NCBI GenBank assembly: GCA_019155185.1 | Contig: CM032803.1 | Span: forward strand, 3,160,001-3,224,000 | Direction of reading: 5' to 3' | DNA length: 64,000 bases | DNA from: Beaufortia kweichowensis | Taxonomy: Eukaryota > Chordata > Actinopteri > Cypriniformes > Gastromyzontidae | In this document: positions 47,201-58,426 of the stretch, piece by piece | How the letters are laid out: every line of letters starts with the position of its first letter | How positions within the stretch are numbered: the stretch's first letter is position 1 | Notes under the pieces: model-generated | What the model saw: the letters and a program-made list of their open reading frames with translations, nothing else | Told to the model about the DNA's origin: nothing | Databases searched by the model: none | Position numbers and translations under genes: made by a program

Positions 47201-47974
47201 CTTTTTAACCAGACACATATATTACAAATATAACAAAGATGAAGATTATAAAATGTTTCCAAAAACATACATACGGCACTTTGTGAAGAGTCAAATTTAG
47301 AACTCAGAAATGTTTGACTGGAGATTGTTATATGCTAATGAAGATAATTTGTCATTTCAACATAGAAAGTCCGGCCCGGTAATCTATGAAAAATCTTTTT
47401 GTTAAAATGCTGATCCAGGAAGCACCAGAACATCATAAATATTCACATGTGAAATTACGAACTCTTGTGATGACAGGTGGAAAGACCCGAACGAAGGACA
47501 AATACAGAGTCGTGTACAGTGACGTACAGCGTCTGGAGCTGGAGAAAGAATTTCATTTCAGTCGCTACATCACCATCAGAAGAAAGGCAGAACTCGCTGT
47601 GGCCCTCAGCCTATCGGAACGACAGGTGTGTGACGCTTTTGCATGTATCATCACAAAAATGTTATGGTTTGATCTTTAAAACAGTCTCCATTTTCAGCTT
47701 GTTTTTTCTTGTGATTTTGAAGTGAAGTGTTATGTGGACTTGGAATATTTCATAGTTTCTGTGTGAATAACTTCCAAGCACGTTTTCACAGGTAAAGATT
47801 TGGTTTCAAAACAGACGAGCCAAAGAAAGAAAGATGAACAAGAAGCGACTGCAGCAGGTCCAGCAGACGTCACAGTCCAGCGTGTCCATCCAAAGTGGCG
47901 TCGCCATGGTAACCAGCACTGATAATGCTTTGATGACAGACAATATATCCACCACCGTCAAAGAGGAATATTAA
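44246..47974 (+). CDS. cdx1: caudal-type homeobox transcription factor Cdx1
   Basis: Three exons, 44246-44615, 47477-47625 and 47792-47974, encode 233 residues. The N-terminus (SFLLERDTAMYGNPARH, then a PYPDYSGYH stretch) is the Cdx activation region. DWMRR (about 115-119) is the Cdx hexapeptide-like motif just before the homeodomain. The homeodomain (about 130-189) includes KDKYRVVYSD, the Cdx-specific YITIRRKAELA, and recognition helix VKIWFQNRRAKERK. Cdx1 sets posterior axial and intestinal identity through Hox control and is typically induced by Wnt, FGF and retinoic acid. The start was chosen because it matches the conserved Cdx N-terminus; the 2.86 kb intron 1 is standard for the family. 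The pdgfrb neighbour points to Cdx1 rather than Cdx2 or Cdx4, and probably to the fish paralogue cdx1b. Confidence 0.95.
46785..46985. repeat. dispersed repeat, copy 1 (cdx1 intron 1)
   Basis: Shares with three other stretches (49735-49905, 56434-56530, 57640-57712) the landmarks GTGTGAG-(G/A)GTTAGG, GGGTTACACC-ATACAATAT, TTTGTACAATATAAAA and CTATGGAAAGACCC. No target-site duplication or ends could be fixed. Confidence 0.7.
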
Positions 47975-49935
47975 GAACTTTTTCAAACTGAAGATGTTTA
48001 CACTAAACGTTCAGATTGCACTACACAAATAACACGCAAACACGTTTTATTGTGAATAAAGCACACAGTATTTCAATTTTTATAAAAAATGAATATGATC
48101 TTAATGAATTTTGAAGAGATTCATCACAATACATTTTGAATTGTTTTGTTGACTGCTTTTGATATGACCACACTAACAGCTAAACATGATTATTACTAGA
48201 TGACTGTATATTAAAGATCTGTATCACGATTGTTTGGCTTTTCTATGTAAAATATTTGCTATATACTGAATCATAAAGAATGAAAAAACAAAGACTGAAA
48301 GATTTCCAATCGAATTGGTGTAATGAATCATATAAAAGTGCTGTAGTAGTTGTAAACTAAAGATATTTTTTTAGTCAAATTAAAAATCCAAACAGTTCTG
48401 AAGCAGTGCAGAATTCTGCATGGAAATCTAATACAAATCATATTTCACATGAAAAGCCTTTTTTTTGCTTTGTTCTAAGAAGAATTTGGTGGAAATGTGC
48501 TTCAAACTCGTGTTAAAACAGCACCAAATCATCAGGCTTTATTTTCTAAAGGTAATATATAACTTGTTATTTTTCTCTTGTTATATGATATGTTCGTGAG
48601 ATGGACTTAACACATATAATCTCGCTGCACTTTGAGTGGGCGGGAGGCTGTTAGCGTGATCACGATGAAGCTGTGATAACGAGAGGAAACAAATGTTGTT
48701 TATTGATAAAAACAGAAGCACATCTTAACGTGTTCAATCATTGACAGACACGCAGAGATCAGGCGAAAAGGTATCAAAGTAAAGAAAGCATAACCAACTG
48801 AAATTGACTAACAAAGGAAATCTAGAAAAGCTAGAAACCTTTAATGATTAATAATGGTTTTCTGATGGCTAGCAGTCATGACGGTAACATTAGGTCTTCC
48901 GCTATCGGTCGCCGCGGCTCAGGTTCTGTTTCAGGTTAGCCTAACCTTGACCTCACAGCACATTTGAGTGGGTGTGGCCTGTACCAAGTGGCTGTCAGAT
49001 GATTCATGTCAATTAAAGAGGCGATAAAGAGCTGATGACAGGAACATACTGAAGATCATGTGTTTCAATGGTTAATGTTTGAATCATTTCACAATGTCAC
49101 CATTGACCCTCAACTGCAGTGAAAAAAAAATTATTCTAAAGTTAACTGTGTTTACTATGTTAAGTGTCAGCAACATCAAAAACTGCTTTTTAAAGGGAAA
49201 GTATCAGTATGTTAATATTATGAAATTTTAAAACGAATCAAAATATAGTAAAGAACATGCTTTAAACAGTTGTTTAGACCCTGTTCTCGCTTGACTTGAG
49301 GTTGAATAGGAACATATATGCTTTAATAAAGTGGTAGCAGTGCATATCTGTCTCTCATGCACATTATGCACAAACTTCTCTTAAATGATGCAAGACGCAA
49401 TAACTGTCATTATGATTCAGTCTTGGGTCACAGTTCCTTCATTTGTATGTACCCAAAGCATCTGACAGTAAATTCAAGCTTTACATTATCTCACCTGTGA
49501 GTTTATTAGCTACTGAAACACTATTTACATTTATTTGTTGTTAATTGCAGGTATAAAGTCATAAATCATATTTACACACAGAATGTAAATCCATGGCGGA
49601 ATGAATCTAGTTGCACACAGATCGGAACTTTAACATCTGTAACTGTAAGGGTTAAAAGAGGAAGTTCTGCTTTGATAAAAAATAAGATGGTTTCCTCTTT
49701 CTTTCCTTTTGCCTAAATGCTTAACATCTCACCACTGAACCACAGAAACACACCCAGACAGTATTATCCTCATTAACATATCACACAAAAATAACTGTGT
49801 GAGGGTTAGGTTCAGGGGTAGCATGAGCGTTACACCATACAATATACAGTTTGTACAATATAAAAGTCATTATGACTATGAAAAGACCCTATAAACATGA
49901 AAATCCAACGTGTGTTTCCCCTGTGTTACAGTCTC
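47975..49935. other. cdx1 3' UTR and intergenic DNA to the ITIM receptor gene (convergent)
   Basis: AATAAA at 48055-48060 is the likely cdx1 poly(A) signal. The rest is AT-rich, with repeat copy 2 at 49735-49905 and part of the receptor 3' UTR. No gene is recognised. Confidence 0.6.
49735..49905. repeat. dispersed repeat, copy 2 (receptor A 3' flank)
   Basis: Same family as 46785-46985: GTGTGAGGGTTAGGTTCAGG, then TACACCATACAATATACAGT and GACTATGAAAAGACCCTATA. Confidence 0.7.
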
Positions 49936-52798
49936 TCAGATGTGTTTTTGTGTGTATATCTGAGAGTACACACACTCCTCCTCTTTACATTTCTGTTGAA
50001 TGTTTGAGACGGCTGGAGTAAACGTCAACTCGCCGTACTGAAGCTCTTCCTCCTTCATCTTCTTCTCTTTCCTCTTTGTCTGATGAGAGACTGCGGCATA
50101 TTCATCTTCAGCTCGACTCATCTCTAAAGAGACAAACAGCACACGATCAACAGATGTTTGCAGCTTCATTCAGTCTCTGAACTGTTTTTAGTTGTTGCTT
50201 GTCATGACGTTACCTGGTTTCTTCTGTTTGTTGTTACCGTCGAGTTTCCCGGGATTGACTTGGGCATAAACCAGTTCTGTAGCTCGTTCAGCTGCTGACA
50301 TAGACATGACATAATACACAAAGCTGCTGTTTAACTTAAACTTCAAACAATATTTAATATAATATATAATTCTAAAAGGCCTCAGTGTCGCCCACTGAAC
50401 AAACATTAATTTCTCTTTAATAAATTACTATTTGAAGTAACATTTATGGCTTTGTCATCCTGCTGAACAAAGTAGCTTAATTCAGTCTAAGCTGTTTTTT
50501 GCTGGTCAGGCCGGACACCAGTTAAAACCAGCTTGACCAGCATTGCCAGGCTGGGAGACCAGGAAAAAAACATTAACAACTTCCAGCTTAAACCAGCAAA
50601 GATTTATTTAATGAACCAACCTGCTGTTGATTTGTGATGTTTCTTCTTCTTGTAAATGTGATAAACCGTGATAACCAGCACAATAAGAATCACAGAAACA
50701 CAGGCCAAAACAATGAGAGAAACCGCTGCAACTATAGAAGAAAGAAACACAACACAAAGATATGAAAAGTTACATAAACACATAAACTGGTTTTAAAGGG
50801 AACAGCATCAACAGCAACAAGAATAGTAACTACAATGTCTTAATCCAACATTTTATTTAGTTTCTGGTTTATTCGTGTGCGGAGGACTGATGAAAAACTG
50901 CAGTAGCTCAACACTCACACTTCCATGGTGAAAACTCTCCAGAGCTCTGCGTGGAGGTGAGATTAATACCAGAGTGTATCATACCGTTTCCTGAGACAGA
51001 TGGTTGTGTGCTATTGGTCAGTGTAGAGGTCAGATCTGAGGTCACGGATGCAGTTGTTGTTTCTGTAATCAAACATGTCTAAAGAATCATCTGATCATTC
51101 TTACTCTCTCTCCTTCAGTGAAACACTCAATTACTGTAATCTAAAAACAATATCATTTTCATCATTCCAAAGATACATTTTATATTTCACTGTTAGTGAG
51201 AATGAGGACAATGACTAATAGAAATTACAAAAGATTATTGCAAGTAAAAATGAGGGGATAAAAATTATGTCACAATATTTGAATGGTCCTGAAATAGGAT
51301 TGTTTTTTATTTTTTGCTTTTTACTTGTGACATTGTGAGATTTATCCAGTTATATTCTTGTTGCTGTTGTTTTAATAAATCCGTGAACATCTATAATTGA
51401 AAATCTTACCAGTACAGTAGAGAGTAATGCTTTTCTTATCATGATTGATGTGGTTCTTCACACTGCAAGTGATGTTTCCAGAAGTTTTCTCATTCAGATG
51501 AATGGTGTTACTTGATTCGTTTAGAGGATTTTCATTCAGAGTCCAGTTGAAGATGAGTTCATCCCCCTTAGAGGAGCAGAACACCTGCATCTCCCCGCTG
51601 ATGCAGCTGATTGACACTTGCACTGAGCCAATAGGAGCTGGAGGGAGGGTCATGTGACAAATACTTTCAATAAGTAAAAAAGTTCAGTTACATATTTAGA
51701 CACAATTTACAATATACTACATTAAAAAACTCTCTCACACACAGTATTTATTCTGATTTACTGTACCTTCAACATTCACCTGAAGATCTGTAGGTATTTC
51801 TGTGTCTTCTGAATTATAAAGTATTAATGTGTATTTGCCTGAATCCGCTCTGGTCACTGACTTTATAATCAAAGTGCCATTACTGATCATAACATCAGAT
51901 CTGTGCATAAAAAGATCACAACGCTTAGCATGCATCATGTCATTCTTTATCTCACAAGCTGAACTTTTTCTTAAGATGAGTTTGTAATCACGAGGATCCA
52001 GAACCATCTGCAGAGAGAGTTTGTGTCCCAGAGCAGCATAACAGGGTTCTGTCTGATTAAATCTGCACATCCGATCCACACCTGCACAACAAAGATGCAT
52101 CAAAATTCTTAAGGTCAAGAAAAGTATTAGATAAGACATTTTATCTGCTTAGTGGACGATCAGATCTCTGTTTATCACTTTATCACTTTATCATAAACCA
52201 AATGCTTAAATGTACATACAAATACATATACACACATATTACTGCTCCAGTAATACACACCGACAAGAGCAAAAACACATACAATTAGCTTCAACAACTA
52301 CAATTAAAAAACAAGGTAAATCGAGATTTTTAACCGCTGTAAATGTGCTGATAATTTTCATCGCATTATTAACAGACGCTTAAGATCAGGGCTCTATTGT
52401 CTGTCGTCAGTGTGAAATACAGCACTAACACACACTAATATCACAATTAATACAGTATTTTAATTCATGAGTATTTTCATGAGCCTTTGTGATCTTGCCA
52501 AACACCAGATTGGTCAATTTTGAAGTAACTTGACGAAAGCAGAATGAAAATCAGAACTGAATCTTTACTTCATTTTGAATCGTTTCTTCCACAGGTTTGC
52601 TGTCAAATTTAGACATAATTACAAGATTTCTGCAATGATCGTAGTGTCTGTTAAACCTCAACACTACATGAGGACTACACTTGATTTTAAATTATTAGTA
52701 TAAGTTCGGCTGTGACAGAATAGCATGAGAACATGAGATAATCACTCACATGAGACAGTGTGAAGCAGCAGCAGCATCAGTCCAAACATGATCAACAT
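49936..52798 (-). CDS. CD2/SLAM-like Ig receptor with ITIM-bearing tail (receptor A)
   Basis: Seven exons: 52798-52750, 52081-51767, 51637-51410, 51062-50985, 50731-50621, 50294-50214, 50123-49936; 349 residues. Signal peptide (MLIMFGLMLLLLHTVS), membrane-distal V-like domain, C2-like domain, Ser/Thr-rich stalk, TM about 224-250, basic stop-transfer KKKK, and a tail of about 100 residues. The distal domain has DSGKYTL where DSGxYxC is usual, so it lacks the F-strand Cys, as in CD2/SLAM domain 1. Domain 2 has the paired Cys pattern (SISC, VFC, GNITC, TLYC). Tail tyrosines are Y270 in LVYAQV and Y317 in LQYGEL, both fitting the ITIM consensus, plus Y296 (DEYAAV), Y340 (CVYSQI) and Y344. Expected role: leukocyte surface receptor that inhibits through SH2 phosphatases. 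It lies head to head with a near-identical tail-less gene at 55852. No orthologue name is recognised. Confidence 0.85.
50490..50605. repeat. short GCTGGTC/GACCAGC-rich repeat in a receptor A intron
   Basis: Clustered GCTGGTC, CCAGCTT, GACCAGC and GGGAGACCAGG words with internal self-complementarity, typical of a small palindromic element common in fish introns. Ends not defined. Confidence 0.5.
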
Positions 52799-52975
52799 TT
52801 CTCTGAAGATTCCAGAAGAGAGAAAGTCCAGCAGAAGATTGTCAACAACGCTTCAGACTGACTCAAATGACTGTATGTATCTCTGTCTTACAGATCTCAT
52901 CTGTCTATCTTCTGTCTCACTCTCACCGATCTCATCTGTCTATCTATCTGTCTCTTCTGTGGAAAGAGGAAGTTT
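51341..52975 (-). repeat. left arm of large inverted duplication (receptor A promoter to intron 3)
   Basis: Reverse-complement match to 55697-57300: 5' flank, exon 1 (identical), the first 45 or so bases of intron 1, exon 2, intron 2 (about one difference in 130), exon 3 (identical, 228 bases) and the start of intron 3, ending at AACTGGATAAA. The interior of intron 1 is unrelated between arms. Confidence 0.9.
52963..52973 (+). promoter_or_regulatory. PU.1-type site AAAGAGGAAGT, receptor A promoter
   Basis: Matches the long PU.1 (Spi1) consensus and lies 165 bases upstream of the receptor A start codon, on the strand opposite the gene. The same word sits at the equivalent place and orientation in the sister gene (55699-55709). 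Confidence 0.5.
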
Positions 52976-52981
52976 CCTCAC

Positions 52982-55690
52982 ATGGGAAAAAAACAGACAT
53001 TCTGGTTAACTCTTTCCGCTAATAGATTATAAAGAGAGACAAAGTGTCAGTGAAGAAGCTTTTTTCACACTCAGAACTGGGTGAAATATGTACAGATGAT
53101 GTGTGATTTTTACTGATGAACTGTAACCATGTGCATGTTTTAAACACTACAGGCCGTCAAAATTATCTGAATAAACGTCACCTGAATGCTGACATAAGAC
53201 CAGATGCAGCTCTCTTTAAATGATAAAGATCCTTCAGTCCAAGACATTATATAAAAACAAATTGGTGAAACCATTGACAGTCTTGGTAGTTCTTGCAAAA
53301 CCGTATGGTATCCTTTAGGCACTTTATATACAGTTTTTAAGTTCCTCAGAGAACCATGCCTCAAGGTCCTCCAGATGGTAAGTGAAGAACCTTAAATGGT
53401 GCCTCGAGGAACTTTTTTCATTTTTACAGTGAAATATTAAAGAAAATCTATTGCTTTAGTCCACTAAATAAACTGCTTTTGAGAAGAAAGAGCATACCCA
53501 TTTATGAACCAACATACTTTATTTCAACCTGTGTGCTATTACAAATAGTCATTTTGGGTATAGCCATATTTCAAGTTTTCTTTAAAAAATACATTTGTCC
53601 TGTAAGATAAATGATAGTTTAAAATCTCAAGTGGCAGAAAAAAACCCTGTGTCATCTAAACTGAATCTGATATTAGCAGAAGTTTAAACCACAGAACACA
53701 GTCAGCAAACACTATAAACAAGCAGTTAAAACATGCATGAATACTTATTGACGAATCATTTACAAATCCAAACCAACTATCACTATATAACAGGCCAAAT
53801 CTGATTTATATATATATATATACAATTTATAACATCTACTGCATTCGCTGCATTTATATGGAAAGATAAACATTGAATACAGTAAATGTATACCAACATT
53901 CACCACACGAGGTCTCCATTAGCATCAGCTCTATATTCTGTTACAGCATGTCACATTTATTCCGTAATGTGATAATGAAGGAGTATAGTCAAGGGTGGAC
54001 TGGTCATCTGGACTTTTTAGAGAAGCCCAGTACGGCAATTCCTTCGACGGCGTGGCTGGTTGATCTTCAAAAAGTGTCAGATTAAATGGCCATTAATTAA
54101 AGGCCATTTGTGTGATGTGGCTTTTGTGTTTATAAGTGCTAATATGATTTCAATATGCAGTTTATAAGAGACGTTTACCAGCCTTTGTTTACCAGCTTTA
54201 GTTAATTTTTAAAAAGTGTCTGATCGATTGAACACCTAATATTCGTTTAATCCAATATGTGCCATTATGTCAGAAATATTTTGCAGCAGCAAAACGTGCA
54301 GACATGCAAAACAGAAATCTACAGTAAACACAATCTAGTTCAGTAATTATATAGGCTATAATTCCGCTTTTGATAGCATTGACGGACATCTTCCTTACAC
54401 GACACCTGTTCACCTGGAGCTTATGCCAAATTAACATTACTCATTATTGGTTTGTGGGTCTTTTTTAGCTCTTCTTCAAAACTATAGAGTCAATTAAGAA
54501 ATCATAGACTTCCTAAAGAAATCTAAAGGACATACCTAAGTAAAGAAGACTCGAAGTTAAGCAGAAAAAAGGGAAAAACTGTGAATCTTCTTAACAACAC
54601 TCCTAGATTCTTGAGTAAAAGCCAACAATTTTCATCAATAAGAGACCTGCCAAAAAGAGACCTGAGACCCGTGGAAGAGCTTCACGCCCCTCTGACCAGC
54701 TCCGCTTCAGACACTCCCACAAAGGACCGTGACTCTATAGGTCAAGGGTCCGGTTGTGGCCCCTGGTTACCAAGGTTACAGCCTGGTGGAGAAAGATACC
54801 TGTCTCAAAGTCCTTTTCTCCCCAAATTCTGGCCATCAAAAGGAAAGCAGAGTCGAAAGTAAGGATTCCCACCCAAACATTTCACAACAGTCACCCACAA
54901 ATACATGTACACACACTGCAGAGTATACTGCAAGTTTGTAAAGACAGTCTGTATATGCGGCACTTGCATACTGTAAGCATGCTGTAGTCCTGCAAAATCC
55001 CAAAGATCCAAGAAAACTAAATGAAAAGCATGTTACTGTACTCAACATTGTCATAACACTGCAAAATCAAAGTCACAGCATAACATATTTATCCTGGTCC
55101 AGACTCTTTATCCACATCACAGACAAAGTCAAAAGACAAAAGAGACAACTTTCCACACCTAGTCATTTCCATTCATTGTTGGTATACAACAGACCTGTAC
55201 CACCTGTGCACTATGAACTGGTTCCTATTGTGTACAATTGGTCACTCACGTAATGAGAAATGAGTGTAAACTTGTGTGAAGTGTGAAATGTGTTTAGTGA
55301 GTGAGAATGAGTGTTTTTCAAAAGTGTGCATGAGATTTACAAATAGAGTCTAAGTGTCTAAGCTTGTTTAAGGTTTTGCCTAAAGTGATTCAACAAATGG
55401 GTTTAGACCACTGGGAATTTAATTTTAAAAATGGGATTTTAGCACATAATTTTAGACTTTGGGAATTTAAAAGTATATTTTAGTTTACACACCTACACAT
55501 ATGACAGTATTATAATAGATATATGATTTACTGTGGGTATATGAAGGAATTCAAACAACAGTGAATATACACGCTATAATTTTATTTCGAATTCGACTTC
55601 ATGAAATATCATTAGTGCAAGACCTATCTCTTCATCACTTCAGCAGTTATATTTCTCTCTCTTCTCTAAAATAAAAAGTGACTTCTAAAA
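52982..55690. other. spacer between the head-to-head receptors
   Basis: About 2.7 kb holding both outward-facing promoters at its edges. A 93-codon open frame (54581-54862) has no recognisable domain, no splice context and no start context worth noting. A small hairpin (AATGGCC...GGCCATT) lies near 54088-54107 and a (TA)n run near 53808-53822. Nothing supports a gene here. Confidence 0.5.
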
Positions 55691-55698
55691 AAAAATGA

Positions 55699-55709
55699 AC
55701 TTCCTCTTT
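55699..55709 (-). promoter_or_regulatory. PU.1-type site AAAGAGGAAGT, receptor B promoter
   Basis: Reverse complement ACTTCCTCTTT, 143 bases upstream of the receptor B start codon; conserved with the equivalent site of receptor A. Confidence 0.5.
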
Positions 55710-55851
55710 ATCAGTGAGACCGTCAGTCCGGACTGTCAGACAGATGAGATCTGTGAGAGTGAGACAGAGATACATACAGTCATTTGAGTCAGTCTGAAGC
55801 GTTGTTGACACTCTTCTGCTGGACTTTCTCTCTTCTGGAATCTTCAGAGAA

Positions 55852-57943
55852 ATGTTGATCATGTTTGGACTGATGCTGCTGCTGCTTCACACTGTCTCAT
55901 GTGAGTGATTATCTCATGTTCTCATGCTATTCTGTCACAGCTGAATATTATGTGTTTAGTGTTTGTAAAGCAGCTGTAGTCTGCTGTGATGTACTTTAGT
56001 GTTTCTGCTCTTATATCATTGTGTGTTAGTAAAGTGCTAACATGATATGACTGAAATCATCTGACTTTATGAGAAAGATAACAATTTCCGACTGACAAAT
56101 AAAATGTCTGTATGATATGCGTTTATAACAACATAAATGTTTATGCTGTTTGTGTTAAATGCAGTAAGGTTTGGGTGAGGATTACACTCTAAAGGATGTG
56201 TTATTTTTTAACACATTTTTTGTGTTATGCTGTTTAACACATAATGTGTCATTTTGTGTTAAATACATAAAAGGGACAACACATGTTGAGTTGAAAGTAA
56301 CACAAGTTGAGTTAAAAGTAACACAAAATGTGTTGTTTTTAAATTAACACAAAGATGTGTCTAGTTAGGGACAACACACAGATGTGTTAGACACATCTTG
56401 TGTTATTTTTAACACATCTGTTTTTAGAGTGTAGATTTAGTGGTATTGGGTGATGCTTACACCGTACAATATAAAGTTTGTACAGTATAAAAGACATTAT
56501 GACTATGGAAGGACCCTATAAAACCTGAAAACATGTTTGTGTGTTTGTTGTGCAGGTGTGGATCGGATGTGCAGGTTTAATCAGACAGAACCCTGTTATG
56601 CTGCTCTGGGACACAAACTCTCTCTGCAGATGGTTCTGGATCCTCGTGATTACAAACTCAACTTAAAAAACAAAAGTTCAGATTGTGAGATAAAGAATGA
56701 CATGATGCTTGCTAGGCGTTGTGATCTTTTTAAGCACAGATCTGATGTTATGATCAGTAATGGCACTTTGATTATAAAGTCAGTGACCAGAGCGGATTCA
56801 GGCAAATACACATTAATACTTTATGATTCACAAGACACAGAAATACCTACAGATCTTCAGGTGAATGTTGAAGGTACAGTAAATCAGAATAAATACTGTG
56901 TGTGAGAGAGTTTTATTAATGTAGTATATTGTAAATTGTGTCTAAATATGTAACTGAACTTTTTTACTTATTGAAAGTATTTGTCACATGACCCTCCCTC
57001 CAGCTCCTATTGGCTCAGTGCAAGTGTCAATCAGCTGCATCAGCGGGGAGATGCAGGTGTTCTGCTCCTCTAAGGGGGATGAACTCATCTTCAACTGGAC
57101 TCTGAATGAAAATCCTCTAAACGAATCAAGTAACACCATTCATCTGAATGAGAAAACTTCTGGAAACATCACTTGCAGTGTGAAGAACCACATCAATCAT
57201 GATAAGAAAAGCATTACTCTCTACTGTACTGGTAAGATTTTCAATTATAGATGTTCACGGATTTATTAAAACAACAGCAACAAGAATATAACTGGATAAA
57301 GTAAAAAGCAAGAAAATGATTTGTAATGTTTTGCATAAAGAACATTTGTTCTATTTCATTAATACCATTAAAATATTGTGACATTATTTTTAGCCCCTCC
57401 AAAAAATAATTCACATTTTTACTTGTAATAGCCTTTTGTAATGATCCTTCATATGATCCTTCAGTTGAAACAAGTACTGCATCTGTGACCTCAGATCTGA
57501 CCTCTACACTGATGAATAGCACACAACCATCTGTCTCAGGAAACGGTATTATGGAGTTAATTGTATACTAATAAAAGCTTTTGGTTTTCTGCTTTCAGTG
57601 ACATGACAAAATAGTAATATTTTCGATGTTTTATTAAAAATGTAGAAATGCAGAAATGGTTGTGTGAGGGTTAGGTTTAGGGGTAGGGTACGGGTTACAT
57701 CATACAATATAAAACATGTGTTGTTTAGTAGGTCCAGTCCTGTTTGTGATGGTGTGGAGCATTCAGATGATGATTCTGCTGCTTTTGTTAGGAGGCTTTC
57801 ACATTTACATCAGAAAGTCCAGCACACAAACACCAGGTAAAAATATGGTAGTATAAATATTAAAAGTGTGTGATGATGATGATGATGATGATGATGATGG
57901 GATGTTTTTAGGAGGTAAACAGGAAGAAGAAATTGCTCTGTAG
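55852..57943 (+). CDS. CD2/SLAM-like Ig receptor with short tyrosine-free tail (receptor B)
   Basis: Six exons: 55852-55900, 56556-56873, 57004-57231, 57465-57545, 57732-57836, 57912-57943; 270 residues. Signal peptide identical to that of receptor A, V-like domain 1 (DSGKYTL, lacking the usual Cys), C2-like domain 2 identical to A over its 228-base exon, a shorter Ser/Thr stalk, TM about 228-252, and an 18-residue tail ending KQEEEIAL with no tyrosine. The TM and tail exons are not related to those of A. The TM core has Gln237 and His249 but no Lys or Arg inside it, so coupling to a DAP12/FcR-gamma type adaptor is not evident. It could be an activating, decoy or ligand-type partner of A. Function is inferred; the gene model closes in frame at every junction. 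Confidence 0.85.
56185..56431. mobile_element. 247-bp MITE with TA target duplication in receptor B intron 1
   Basis: Inverted ends CACTCTAAA...TTTAGAGTG are flanked by TA on both sides (56183-56184 and 56432-56433). The interior is rich in AACACAT/ATGTGTT words that fold back on themselves. The TA duplication suggests a Tc1/mariner-type source. It is inserted within the dispersed repeat whose right part is at 56434-56530. Confidence 0.8.
56434..56530. repeat. dispersed repeat, copy 3 (right part, split by the MITE)
   Basis: TGATGCTTACACCGTACAAT, then TTTGTACAGTATAAAAGACA and CTATGGAAGGACCCTATAAA; its left part (GTAAGGTTTGGGTGAGGATTA) lies before the MITE at about 56150-56184. Confidence 0.7.
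57640..57712. repeat. dispersed repeat, copy 4 (receptor B intron 4)
   Basis: GTGTGAGGGTTAGGTTTAGG and GGGTTACATCATACAATATA match the other copies. Confidence 0.65.
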
Positions 57944-58426
57944 ATCCTGAGTATGACCAAAGATGAAGACATCAACAAACAGCAGGAGATTTCGTTTTAA
58001 TAATGATCTTTGATTATGTATTTACTGGATATATGGTATATAATGTTGTATCTCATCCGAACTGGTCGTGAACTACAACCAAAATGAACTTGTATGAAGA
58101 TAAAACTGTATTTTGCTTTATTTTATTAAATAATATTTTACCCATGGCAAAGGGGGTATTTTTTCCTGTTTTCTCAGTTGTTTCTCAGTTTTTCATGTTT
58201 TCAGCTGACCCATCATAACTGTGTGTTTATTTCTTTTTCTGATAGTAAATGTTCTGCAGCACTAAAGCTATGAATAGTATAAAAGACACAAATGATGTTT
58301 ATTACTTTCATACCAAATTGGTAAAAAAAACTGGTCACTTTTTTTTCATCAGTAACATTTTGTTTATGAACTCAGCGGGTCTGATGGATGGTGTACATGC
58401 ACAGAAATAAACTACTGTGTCCTATC

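Larger units (their letters stand above)
55697..57300 (+). repeat. right arm of large inverted duplication (receptor B promoter to intron 3)
   Basis: Counterpart of 51341-52975. Compared with the left arm, the domain-1 exon has nine base substitutions and one extra codon, while exon 1 and exon 3 are identical. Intron 1 of this arm carries a nested DNA element (56185-56431). Confidence 0.9.

Noticed and set aside
50928..50956. Possible mini-exon in receptor A between stalk and transmembrane exons
   Set aside because: Acceptor and donor words exist, but neither candidate length (26 or 28 bases) preserves phase, while direct splicing of the neighbouring exons does.
54581..54862. 93-codon plus-strand frame between the two receptors
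   Set aside because: No recognisable domain, signal or splice context, and overlapping frames of similar length exist nearby; chance is the better explanation.
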